A stretch of 33,581 nt of DNA from Candidatus Cybelea tumulisoli (GTDB lineage: Bacteria > Vulcanimicrobiota > Vulcanimicrobiia > Vulcanimicrobiales > Vulcanimicrobiaceae). Below, piece by piece: positions 1 to 7,075 of this stretch. Below the pieces are notes generated by a model that was not told the DNA's origin, made no database searches, and saw only the letters and a program-made list of their open reading frames with translations. The number at the start of each line of letters is the position of its first letter. Positions within the stretch are counted from its first letter, which is position 1. The DNA lies in NCBI GenBank assembly GCA_003167155.1, contig PMTY01000162.1, positions 1,090-34,670 of the forward strand. The letters are read 5' to 3'. The position numbers were made by a program, and so were the translations under genes.

Positions 1-1
1 C

Positions 2-100
2 GACCGGGTGGGCTTCTACACGCCGTACCCGATCGCCGACGAGACGCTCGCCCAGCTGGTCGCCGAGCTCGGCCCGGCCCCCGGAGGCGCACCGGCATGA
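2..100 (+). CDS. 3' end of an unidentified CDS
   Basis: A reading frame is open from the left edge and ends in TGA at 98-100, giving 32 residues that include GFYTPYPIADETL and a Gly/Pro/Ala-rich tail. The stop overlaps the ATG of the next gene in an ATGA tetranucleotide, so the two are probably cotranscribed and translationally coupled. Too little of the protein is visible to name a family. GC content and codon use match the following hydrolase and the lon fragment, not the rest of the window. Confidence 0.5.
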   Translation, partial: DRVGFYTPYPIADETLAQLVAELGPAPGGAPA

Positions 101-1017
101 GCGCTGCCGCCGGCGAAACCTACGACGAGTTCTCCCTCTTCGAGGAGAACGCCACCGAGGCCGGCCTGGCCTGGGACGGCCCGCCCGCCGTACGGCGCCG
201 GTCGGTGGTGGTGGCCCCTGATCGTCGGGTGAGCGCGCTGGTGTGGGGCACCTCCCCTGCCGAGCTGGTGTTCCTCCACGGCGGCGGCCAGAACGCCCAC
301 ACCTGGGACACCGTGGCCCTGGCCCTCGGCCGGCCAGTGGTCGCCGTCGACCTCCCCGGGCACGGCCACTCGGACTGGCCCGGCGACGCCCGGGCCCTCA
401 ACCCGGGAGGGATGGCCGACGACGTGGCCGCCACCATCGCCGAGCTGGCCCCCGGCGCCCGGTCGGTGGTGGGGATGTCGCTCGGCGGGATGACCTCGAT
501 CGCCCTCGCCACCCGGCACCCCGAGCTGGTGGAGCACCTGGCCCTGGTCGACATCACCCCGGGGGTCGACCACAACAAGAGCTCGGACATCGCCGCTTTT
601 CTGGCCGGTCCCGAGAGCTTCGCCTCGTTCGACGAGATCCTCGAGCGGACCATCCAATTCAACCCCACCCGGTCGGAGTCGTCCCTGCGCCGCGGCGTGC
701 TGCACAACGCGGTGCAACGCCAGGACGGGACCTGGACCTGGCGCCACCAGCTGGGCCGGCCCTCGGGGGCCGCCGGCCTCCACGTGGACTCCCTCGACTT
801 CGGCTCGATGTGGGACGACCTCGAACGGATCAGCGCCCCGGTGCTGCTCATCCGGGGCGACCTCTCCCCGGTGGTCGACGATGCCGACGAGGCCGAGTTC
901 CGCCGCCGCCGACCTGCGGACCAGGTGGTCAGGGTCAGCGGCGCCGGGCACAGCATCCAGGGCGATCAGCCCGTGGAGCTGGCCCGCATCCTCGCCGGCT
1001 TCTTCCCTACCGACTGA
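97..1017 (+). CDS. alpha/beta-hydrolase fold protein
   Basis: This 306-residue protein has the layout of the alpha/beta hydrolase superfamily. An HGGG oxyanion stretch lies near residue 61 (VFLHGGGQNAHTW), followed by the strand VVAVDLPGHGHSDW. The nucleophile elbow is GMSLGG (GxSxG) near residue 127. The acid is probably the Asp in LIRGDLSPVVDD near residue 255, and the catalytic His is in GAGHSIQGD near residue 286. There is no signal peptide, so it should be cytoplasmic. The substrate cannot be read from the sequence; esterase, lactonase or C-C hydrolase are all possible. It starts in a 4-nt ATGA overlap with the preceding frame and converges on the lon fragment with only 3 nt between the stops. 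The base composition is actinobacterial in style and differs from everything to the right of about 2200. Confidence 0.9.
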   Translation: MSAAAGETYDEFSLFEENATEAGLAWDGPPAVRRRSVVVAPDRRVSALVWGTSPAELVFLHGGGQNAHTWDTVALALGRPVVAVDLPGHGHSDWPGDARALNPGGMADDVAATIAELAPGARSVVGMSLGGMTSIALATRHPELVEHLALVDITPGVDHNKSSDIAAFLAGPESFASFDEILERTIQFNPTRSESSLRRGVLHNAVQRQDGTWTWRHQLGRPSGAAGLHVDSLDFGSMWDDLERISAPVLLIRGDLSPVVDDADEAEFRRRRPADQVVRVSGAGHSIQGDQPVELARILAGFFPTD

Positions 1018-1020
1018 TCC

Positions 1021-1797
1021 TCAGGCCGCGACCTGCCGGTCCTCGGGGGCCGGCGCCGACCGGCGACCCCCGTCCTCGGAGGCCTCGAGCAGCGCGGCGT
1101 CGAGGACCTCCCCGATGTCCGAGGCCAGATGGAAGGTCATCTCGTCGCGGACCGCCTCGGGCACGTCCTCGAGGTCGGGGCCGTAGCGGGCGGGCAACAC
1201 CACCGTGGGCAAGCCGGCCCGGTGGGCGGCCAGCACCTTCTGGCGTACGCCACCGATGGGCAGGACCCGGCCCTGGAGGGTGACCTCCCCGGTCATGCCG
1301 ACCACCGAGTCGACCGACGTGTCACGCAGCAGGCTGACCAGGGCGGTGGTCATGGTGACCCCGGCGGAGGGGCCGTCCTTGGGGATGGCCCCGGCCGGGA
1401 CGTGCACGTGGAAGCGCTTGCCGGCGAAGACCGCCGGGTCGATGGCCAACGCCTCCGCGTGCGAGCGCACGTAGGAGAGGGCGATCTCCGCCGACTCCTT
1501 CATCACGTCGCCCAGCTGGCCGGTCAGGGTGAGCCCCTCGGGACCGTCCATCATCGAGGCCTCCACGTAGAGCACGTCGCCCCCGGAGCCGGTGACGGCC
1601 AGGCCGGTGGCCACGCCGGGCACCGCGGTGCGATCGGCGGCCTCGAAGAAGAACTTGGGCCGTCCGAGCCATCCACGGACGTCGTCGGCGCCGACGGTGA
1701 GCGGGGTCTCCACCTCGCCAGCGGCGAAGCGGGCCGCCACCTTGCGCAGCAGCCGGCCGAGCTCGCGCTCGAGCGTGCGGACGCCCGCCTCGCGGGT
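1021..1797 (-). pseudogene. lon: Lon protease, C-terminal proteolytic domain (after an in-frame stop)
   Basis: This is the 3' part of an ATP-dependent Lon protease gene. Visible are the end of the AAA+ alpha-helical subdomain (TREAGVRTLERELGRLLRKV) and the S16 protease domain. The catalytic Ser is in PKDGPSAGVTM and the dyad Lys is in GGVRQKVLAAHRAG. Upstream in the same frame the Lon sequence continues, but a TAG at 1798-1800 sits where the family has Tyr in the motif DYTREAGVR, so one base change separates the two parts. A GTG at 1740 could start a shorter product, but without the ATPase it would not be a working Lon. The ATPase Walker A is also missing, because the sequence leaves Lon at about 2200. 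I read this as a broken or misassembled fragment of an actinobacterial lon. Confidence 0.85.
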
Positions 1798-2706
1798 CTA
1801 GTCGCCCACGATGCTCCGCAGGGCGTCGTCGGTCATGACCACCTCGTCGCTTGCCAGCGCGGCGCGCTCGAGTTGGCGCCCGACCAAGTGGTGGCGGGCA
1901 ATGGCCACCTTCTCGTCCTCGGTGTAGCCGTCGAGGCGGATGACCTCCATGCGGTCGAGCAGCGGCGCCGGGATGGTGTCGACCATGTTGGCCGTGGCGA
2001 TGAACAGCACCTTGGACAGGTCGAGCTCGACCTCCAGATAGTGGTCGCGGAAGGTGTGGTTCTGGGCCGGGTCGAGCACCTCGAGCAGGGCCGATGACGG
2101 ATCGCCGCGGTAGTCAGAGCCGAGCTTGTCGACCTCGTCGAGGACGATGACCGGGTTCATGGTGCCGGCCTCGCGCAGGGCGCGGACCTTGCGTTCGGCG
2201 ACCGCGCCGCCGCCAGCCACGACCACGCGGTTGGCCAGCGCGTCACCGCCCTGCCGCACGTCCGAGGCGCCGCCTCCGCCGCCGCCATCGCCGCCGCTCC
2301 CCGTGGTGCTGCCGCCGTCGCCGCCCCCGTTGAATCCGCCGTCAGTTGCACCCTCGCCGCCGACGAAGACCGCGAGCTTCTCTCCCGGCGTGACCGGGAT
2401 CGTCGCCTGCACGCTGCCGCCGGCGCCGCCGGCGGATTCACTGCCGTAGCCACCCGTGGAACCGCCGCCGCTAGCACCGTCGGCGACAAGCTTGATCGCC
2501 GTCACTCCTGCCGGTACTTCGAACGTCTGCCGGTGCCCGGTGTAGTTGAACCTTTGCGTATTTTTCAACGAGGAGACGTCGCCCGGAGCACTTAGGCCAG
2601 GTATTACTCCGCTGCTGCCATGAGTCGAGCAAGCGCAGAGAAGCGCCGCCAATAAGGCGCGCGACGTTACGCAAAGTGCACGACGGCCAAAACGTGAAAC
2701 TCTCAT
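1798..2706 (-). CDS. hybrid frame: glycine-rich lipoprotein N-terminus joined to the Lon ATPase fragment
   Basis: One continuous frame of 302 codons holds two unrelated parts. Residues 1 to about 165 are a secreted glycine-rich protein: a basic n-region, a hydrophobic core and a lipobox-like LLCAC, then a motif series shared with the propeller lipoprotein at 23256-25205 (YTG-xx-Q-x-F-x-VP, [29 protein letters not shown]). The rest is the Lon AAA+ domain with Walker B ([19 protein letters not shown]) and [19 protein letters not shown], ending at the TAG that interrupts lon. Walker A is absent, so the Lon part cannot be an active ATPase. The start is firm: AGGAGG lies 6 nt before the ATG. In its paralog the Gly-rich domain continues well past VVVAGGGG, so this copy is cut short at the junction. 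A chimera is far more likely than a natural fusion. Confidence 0.75.
   Translation of the reverse strand: MRVSRFGRRALCVTSRALLAALLCACSTHGSSGVIPGLSAPGDVSSLKNTQRFNYTGHRQTFEVPAGVTAIKLVADGASGGGSTGGYGSESAGGAGGSVQATIPVTPGEKLAVFVGGEGATDGGFNGGGDGGSTTGSGGDGGGGGGASDVRQGGDALANRVVVAGGGAVAERKVRALREAGTMNPVIVLDEVDKLGSDYRGDPSSALLEVLDPAQNHTFRDHYLEVELDLSKVLFIATANMVDTIPAPLLDRMEVIRLDGYTEDEKVAIARHHLVGRQLERAALASDEVVMTDDALRSIVGD
2180..2215. other. composition and gene-content junction (probable chimera)
   Basis: Within this interval the minus-strand frame changes from the glycine-rich domain (last recognisable motif RVVVAGGG) to Lon (first recognisable motif [12 protein letters not shown]). To its left every gene looks actinobacterial; to its right the genes fit a diderm with many lipoproteins. 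The joining sequence is GC-only and repetitive (GCCGCCGCC), which is a plausible site for a mis-join. Confidence 0.7.
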
Positions 2707-2805
2707 CGTCTGCCTCCTGAAGCCTGAAGGGATGCTATGCCTTCGCCGCTACGCCTCAGTTTCATCGCAAGGACCAGTTCGCTACGCCCTGAAGGGGGAG
2801 AGTTT

Positions 2806-3435
2806 ATGTCCATAACGGTCATTGGGTCCGGCTTCGGCCGAACGGGCACGGCGTCGCTGAAGCGCGCGCTCGAGATGTTGGGCTTTGGCCCGTGCCACCA
2901 CATGGAAGAAGTATTGGAGAATCCGGAACAGGTGGCGCACTGGCAGGCGTTTGTTGCCGGAGAATCGGTAGATTGGTCCGAGGTTTTCAAAGGCTATCGC
3001 GCGCAGGTCGATTGGCCCGGCGCCCACGTTTGGCGCGAACTCGCGGCGGCTTACCCCGATGCGAAGGTCATCCATTCCGTGCGGCCGGATGATGCCTGGT
3101 GGAAGAGTTTTTCCGCCACCATCGGTCCCGTGCTCCTCAACTATAAAGCGATGCCGTCGCCCTCTCACGTTACCGCGATGATGGAGGCGATGCAGATCGC
3201 AATCGTCGAGCAGACCTTCGGCGGTAAAATTAGCGATAAGGAGAGCGCGTTGGCCGCCTACCGCCGGCGTACCGAAGAGGTCCGCGCCGCGATTCCGCCC
3301 GAGCGGCTCTTGGTCTTTGACGTGGCCGAAGGCTGGGCGCCGCTGTGCGCTTTTCTGAACGTGACAGCGCCGAACGAACCGTTCCCCCGCGTGAACTCAA
3401 CCGAAGAGTTCTTGCAAGCGGTCCAAAACCCGTAA
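2806..3435 (+). CDS. sulfotransferase-like P-loop protein
   Basis: The 209-residue product opens with a P-loop, GSGFGRTGTASLKRALEMLG, followed by GFGPCHHMEE. That pattern is typical of the sulfotransferase_4 type family, whose 5'-phosphosulfate-binding loop sits at the very N-terminus. Further on are VDWPGAHVWRELAAAYPDAKVI and VRPDDAWWKSF, also typical, and it ends with ERLLVFDVAEGWAPLCAFL, the usual C-terminal region of these proteins. The start at 2806 is chosen because GGGGGAG lies 5-6 nt upstream and the P-loop begins only a few residues in; a longer frame back to 2737 has no ribosome site. No signal peptide is present, so it is cytoplasmic. It is divergent from the glycine-rich gene across about 100 nt. 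The acceptor substrate is unknown. Confidence 0.85.
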   Translation: MSITVIGSGFGRTGTASLKRALEMLGFGPCHHMEEVLENPEQVAHWQAFVAGESVDWSEVFKGYRAQVDWPGAHVWRELAAAYPDAKVIHSVRPDDAWWKSFSATIGPVLLNYKAMPSPSHVTAMMEAMQIAIVEQTFGGKISDKESALAAYRRRTEEVRAAIPPERLLVFDVAEGWAPLCAFLNVTAPNEPFPRVNSTEEFLQAVQNP

Positions 3436-3485
3436 TGCGCGTGGTCACGTGGCAACCAGCGTAGAGGCTTCGCTCAAAAAACCGA

Positions 3486-3509
3486 GTATGGCCAAGGGAT
3501 AAGCCATAC
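3486..3509. promoter_or_regulatory. inverted repeat upstream of the propeller lipoprotein
   Basis: GTATGGC at 3486-3492 is mirrored by GCCATAC at 3503-3509 around a 10-nt centre. It lies between the sulfotransferase stop and the ribosome site of the next gene (AAAGGA, 3524-3529). It could be an operator or a weak terminator hairpin. There is no T-run after it, so I favour an operator or leader structure. Confidence 0.3.
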
Positions 3510-3537
3510 GGACCCCGCCATTAAAAGGATTACGACG

Positions 3538-5115
3538 TTGCTATCTCTCCGCTCTCCGTTCGTTTTCGCCCGTGTCGCCGCAGTCGCCGGCGTTGCCACA
3601 GCCCTGCTTACCGGTTGCGGCGGCCAATCGTCGCTGCCGAACGCGCAACTGGGCACGTTCGCGCAAGGCGGAGCGCGGCTCGTCCGCGCGAACAGTTCGC
3701 CGCCGGTCAGGGCGGCGCTGGAATGGCTCATGACCGACGGCACCGTGCTCGTTCAGTCGGGCAACAACGGCAACCAATGGTACAGCTACGCGCCCGACTC
3801 GTCCGGCAGTTACGCGGACGGAACCTGGACGCAAGATGCTTCGATGCCCGCGGGCTATAGTCCCGATGCGGGCGCCTCGCAAGTGCTCGCGGACGGCCGT
3901 CTCTGGTACAGCGGTGGTGAGTACAACGACAGCCGGTTCACCCTCACCAACCTCGGCGCGATCTACGATCCGGTGAAGAACACCTGGACGAAGCTCGGAC
4001 ATCCGCCGCATTGGGACTGGATCGGCGACTCGCCCTCAACCATGTTGCCCAATAACCTCGTTCTCATCGGCGACAAGCTGCACAAGTGGGACGCAACCTA
4101 CAATCCGAAGACCAATAAATGGGCCTCCGTCGGCGACGCCGGAAAGTCCGATTTCAACGCCGAGGAAGGCTGGACGCTGCTCGCCGACGGTACGGTCCTC
4201 ACCGTCGACGTAAAGAACGACCCGAACTCCGAGATATACAACCCCTCGACGCAAACGTGGAAGACCGCAGGCGATACGCCCGTTATCCTCGCCTCGCACT
4301 GGAACACGAGCGGCTGCCTCTCGTACGGTCCGAAGAAGAAAGATTGCTACTATCCGCCGGGTGAGATCGGCCCTGCCATTTTGCGTCCCGACGGCAGCGT
4401 CTTCGCGACCGGTTCGGGCCAAGGAACCAGCGGTACCGGAACCGGCCACACCGCCATCTATTATTCAACCGGAAGCAAAGCCGGCACGTGGGCTACAGGT
4501 CCCGATTTCCCCAACGACGATAACGCCGGCGATTCGTTCGGGCTTCTCGAGCCCAGCGGCAACGTGATGGTCTTTGGTGACAACGGCGGCGTCTATGAGT
4601 TCAACGGCAAGACGTTCACGGCTCTGAGCAGTGTGCCGTCCTGCCCGCCGATTCTGCTGCCCACGGGACAAGTCGGACTCTTCTGCTCGTCGGGGATCGA
4701 TCTCTACGCGCCGACGGGCTCGCCGAAATCCAGCTGGGCGCCCACGATCAAATCGTATCCGAAGAGTATCGCCCCCGGCAGCAGCTACAAGATTACGGGC
4801 ACGCAGTTCAATGGGCTATCGCAGGCAGAGGCCTTCGGCGACGAGTACCAAACCGCGACGAACTACCCGCTGGTTCGCATCACCAATAACGCGAGCGGCC
4901 ACGTCGTTTACGCCCGCACGCACGATCATAGCACGATGGGCGTTGCCACCGGTTCGAAGATCGTCTCGACCAACTTCGACGTGCCGTCGAGCATCGGCTC
5001 GGGCGCCAGCACGCTGATCGTGGTCACTAACGGCATCGCGTCCAAAGCGGTCGACGTAACGGTCTCGTCGGCACGACGCGTGCGCGCCGGCCTCGACAAG
5101 CGAACCGCGCCCTAG
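3538..5115 (+). CDS. galactose-oxidase/kelch-like beta-propeller lipoprotein
   Basis: The 525-residue product has a lipoprotein signal (AVAGVATALLTGC), so it should be anchored on the cell surface or in the periplasm. The body is a run of kelch-like blades, each with a W-x-x-x motif and a DG-hairpin: GTWTQDASMPAG, NTWTKLGHPP, NKWASVGDAG, QTWKTAGDTP, LLPTGQVGLF. The last 110 residues match the early-set (DUF1929-like) domain that closes galactose oxidase-type proteins, including NYPLVRITN and VYARTHDHSTMGVATG. The start is TTG at 3538, with AAAGGA 8 nt upstream; no ATG precedes the signal peptide. Whether it is an oxidase is doubtful: I could not identify the full copper-ligand set (Tyr-Cys pair, His). 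It is 12 nt upstream of the M28 peptidase and is probably in an operon with it. Confidence 0.8.
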   Translation: MLSLRSPFVFARVAAVAGVATALLTGCGGQSSLPNAQLGTFAQGGARLVRANSSPPVRAALEWLMTDGTVLVQSGNNGNQWYSYAPDSSGSYADGTWTQDASMPAGYSPDAGASQVLADGRLWYSGGEYNDSRFTLTNLGAIYDPVKNTWTKLGHPPHWDWIGDSPSTMLPNNLVLIGDKLHKWDATYNPKTNKWASVGDAGKSDFNAEEGWTLLADGTVLTVDVKNDPNSEIYNPSTQTWKTAGDTPVILASHWNTSGCLSYGPKKKDCYYPPGEIGPAILRPDGSVFATGSGQGTSGTGTGHTAIYYSTGSKAGTWATGPDFPNDDNAGDSFGLLEPSGNVMVFGDNGGVYEFNGKTFTALSSVPSCPPILLPTGQVGLFCSSGIDLYAPTGSPKSSWAPTIKSYPKSIAPGSSYKITGTQFNGLSQAEAFGDEYQTATNYPLVRITNNASGHVVYARTHDHSTMGVATGSKIVSTNFDVPSSIGSGASTLIVVTNGIASKAVDVTVSSARRVRAGLDKRTAP

Positions 5116-5127
5116 ATCGGCGGCAAG

Positions 5128-6246
5128 ATGCGCTCTCTGCGGTTGCGGATACTTGGGGGCGCCCTCGCCGCCGCGCTCGTTGCCTGTCATTCGGCAGGCT
5201 TTCAATCGAGCATGTTGCCCGCCGCAAGCAGCGTCGCTGATGCGATAAGCCCGCAGAGGTGCAAAGAGCGCGTAAACGACACGCTCGCAAAGCTCGAGGA
5301 ATGCATCCAACGCACCTCGCTGTGGCGCCACCTCGCAAAGTTTCAGCAAATCGCCAACGAGAATCCGGGCCCACATGGTCACGCAAACCGCGACACCGGC
5401 ACGCCCGGCTACGCGGCTTCGGTCGCCTACGTCGCCAAGCTCGTGCGAGCCGCGGGCTATAAGGTTACTATTCAGCGCTACAACTACACGAAGGAGGAGG
5501 TGGCCGGCAAGAGCCACATCGACTACAACCTCATCGCCGATTCGCCCTTCGGCGACCCGCGCAGCGTCGTCGTGATCGATGCACACCTCGACGCGATCTA
5601 CGGCGCGGGCATGCTCGACAATGCCTCGGGTTCGACGACGATTCTCGAGGTCGCGCTCAACCTGGCCAAAACCCACACACGCAACCGCCTGCGTTACATA
5701 TGGTTCGGCGGCGAAGAACTGGGCTTACTCGGCTCGCGCTATTACACCACGCACCTATCGCCTGCCGAGCTAAAGCGCATCGTCTTCGATGTCGATGCAG
5801 ACGTCACGGCCACGCCGAACTTCGATATCCTCATCGCAGACCCGGCCAATGCTGCGAAGGTCAAACGCTTTCCCCGGAACGTCGTCCCGCAATCGAGAAT
5901 CGGCAACCAGTACTTTGGCGATTTCTTCAACGCCGGCGGCGTCGTCTCTCGACCGGCGGCTTTTGGCAACAACGGTACGGACTCCCTCTCCTTTAGCCTG
6001 ACCGGCGTTCCGAACTCGGGCATCCTCACCGGACAAGACTGCTGCAAGCAGCGTTGGGAAACACGGCTGTGGGGCGGCTACCGCGGCGATTATGAGGGCG
6101 TCGTGCCTGGTTTTCACGAGGCTTGCGTCGATAAGCCGAATCGTTGGTGCGACAATCTTTCCAACAACGATCCATTCGTGCTGGAGCTGACGTCCAAGGC
6201 CGTGGCCTACGTGACCTTCAAGCTCGCAAACCGCCACTTGCCCTGA
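5128..6246 (+). CDS. M28-family zinc aminopeptidase, lipoprotein
   Basis: The 372-residue product has a short signal ending in the lipobox LVAC (Cys20). The M28 metal-site motifs are all visible: H153 and D155 in VVVIDAHLDA, the bridging D164 in GMLDNASG, the general-base pair E196-E197 in WFGGEELGLLGSRYY, an Asp in FDVDADV near 221-225, and the last ligand H330 in VPGFHEACVD. The N-terminal domain with NRDTGTPGYAASVAYVAKLVRAAGY is typical of secreted M28 aminopeptidases. It should cleave N-terminal residues from peptides outside the cytoplasm. Cys-rich segments near residues 305 and 333-341 (QDCCKQ, ACVDKPNRWC) suggest disulfides. It follows the propeller lipoprotein by 12 nt on the same strand, so the two probably work together. 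Confidence 0.88.
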   Translation: MRSLRLRILGGALAAALVACHSAGFQSSMLPAASSVADAISPQRCKERVNDTLAKLEECIQRTSLWRHLAKFQQIANENPGPHGHANRDTGTPGYAASVAYVAKLVRAAGYKVTIQRYNYTKEEVAGKSHIDYNLIADSPFGDPRSVVVIDAHLDAIYGAGMLDNASGSTTILEVALNLAKTHTRNRLRYIWFGGEELGLLGSRYYTTHLSPAELKRIVFDVDADVTATPNFDILIADPANAAKVKRFPRNVVPQSRIGNQYFGDFFNAGGVVSRPAAFGNNGTDSLSFSLTGVPNSGILTGQDCCKQRWETRLWGGYRGDYEGVVPGFHEACVDKPNRWCDNLSNNDPFVLELTSKAVAYVTFKLANRHLP

Positions 6247-6385
6247 TCCCAGCGGGCGCCGGTGGGCGGCCTGAACGTTTTGGTACACGCCATTCGCTAA
6301 AGTAGCTCCATCGGCGCTTCGCTCGGGCCTTGGGCCAGGAACGACCGGTACGCTGGCGCGTTTTCATTAAATAGGGAGAATATTT

Positions 6386-6613
6386 GTGCGACAGAAGAAT
6401 TGGCGTTTAATCATTAGTGGTCCGGTTTTTATGCTCGGAGCCGTGGCATTCTTTTGGGTCATGGCCGGCCAGATGCCGCAATCGACCGACCCCAGCGGCA
6501 TGATGCGGGACGTCGGAGAGGTAGCCGGCCTCATCGGGACGATCGGCCTGGCATTGCTGGTTGCGGGGCTTCTCGGGTGGCAAGGCCTCGCGAAGAAGCC
6601 TAACGGTGAATGA
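6386..6613 (+). CDS. small two-helix membrane protein
   Basis: The 75-residue product has two hydrophobic helices: ISGPVFMLGAVAFFWVMAG near residues 9-28, and a stretch around IGTIGLALLVAGLLG near 50-66. A Met/Asp-rich loop separates them, and the tail is basic and hydrophilic (LAKKPNGE). The start is GTG at 6386 with GGGAGA about 6 nt upstream. Its stop overlaps the GTG start of the next membrane-protein gene by 8 nt, so the two are coupled and may interact. I do not recognise the family. Confidence 0.65.
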   Translation: MRQKNWRLIISGPVFMLGAVAFFWVMAGQMPQSTDPSGMMRDVGEVAGLIGTIGLALLVAGLLGWQGLAKKPNGE

Positions 6614-7037
6614 CCGCGCGCCTCGGCCGATTTTAGCTATCGTCGCAACGGTCGTCTGGGGCATTCTGACGGTTCCCGGCTTCTTGATCGCCGCGGCCGG
6701 CGCGCCGATGGCCTTCGATGCCCCGGGCTCGAATGCAAATCCGCTGGTATGGCTGATCGTTTTTGCTTTCCTTGCGTTTCCCGTTGCGTGCGTCGCCTCG
6801 ATCGCTGCCTCTTGGATAACGTGGAGAATGCCGAAGGTGCGGGTCGCGATGGCGTGCATACCACTGCTTCCGATCGCAACGATCGTCGCGGCGATGGCGC
6901 TCTCCTCGGGACTAAATAATCCGTTCGGTCCGATGACGGAGACCCCGGTGCACCAGACTGCGATGCCGCAGGCTCCGGCACCGCAAGCCTCGTCAATTCT
7001 TGCAATACCGACGGTCCCGCCCGAATCGTCTCGCTAA
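6606..7037 (+). CDS. multi-pass membrane protein of unknown function
   Basis: The 143-residue product has three or four hydrophobic segments (ILAIVATVVWGILTVPGFLI, PLVWLIVFAFLAFPVACVAS, IPLLPIATIVAAMAL) and a Pro/Ala/Gln-rich tail that is probably disordered. The start chosen is GTG at 6606, inside the end of the previous gene, because the residues before it are charged and read in the shadow of that gene. The organisation as an overlapping pair suggests one inner-membrane unit. It ends 38 nt before the large BTAD regulator gene, on the same strand, so the three could share a transcript. Confidence 0.65.
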   Translation: MNDRAPRPILAIVATVVWGILTVPGFLIAAAGAPMAFDAPGSNANPLVWLIVFAFLAFPVACVASIAASWITWRMPKVRVAMACIPLLPIATIVAAMALSSGLNNPFGPMTETPVHQTAMPQAPAPQASSILAIPTVPPESSR

Positions 7038-7075
7038 GGAGCAAGGAACCGCCCGCAACACGCGAAGCGTGTTGC
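7036..7075 (+). promoter_or_regulatory. ribosome site plus start-abutting hairpin of the BTAD regulator
   Basis: Two purine-rich Shine-Dalgarno-like stretches (AAGGAG at 7036, AAGGAA at 7043-7048) are followed by a perfect 9-bp hairpin. GCAACACGC (7055-7063) pairs with GCGTGTTGC (7067-7075) across a GAA loop. The hairpin ends exactly one base before the ATG at 7076. Unfolded, the ribosome site is 27 nt from the ATG, which is too far. Folded, the effective gap is about 6 nt. The structure may therefore be needed for, or control, initiation. It could also be a terminator or operator, but there is no T-run. Confidence 0.5.

Noticed and set aside
1129-2097. Long plus-strand frame antisense to lon
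   Set aside because: High GC produces open frames opposite coding strands; the translation is Gly/His/Val/Arg-rich with no motif, while the minus strand is clearly Lon.
1798-2706. A genuine secreted Gly-rich/Lon fusion protein
   Set aside because: The Lon part lacks Walker A and the protease domain is cut off by TAG, so it could not act; a mis-join explains everything.
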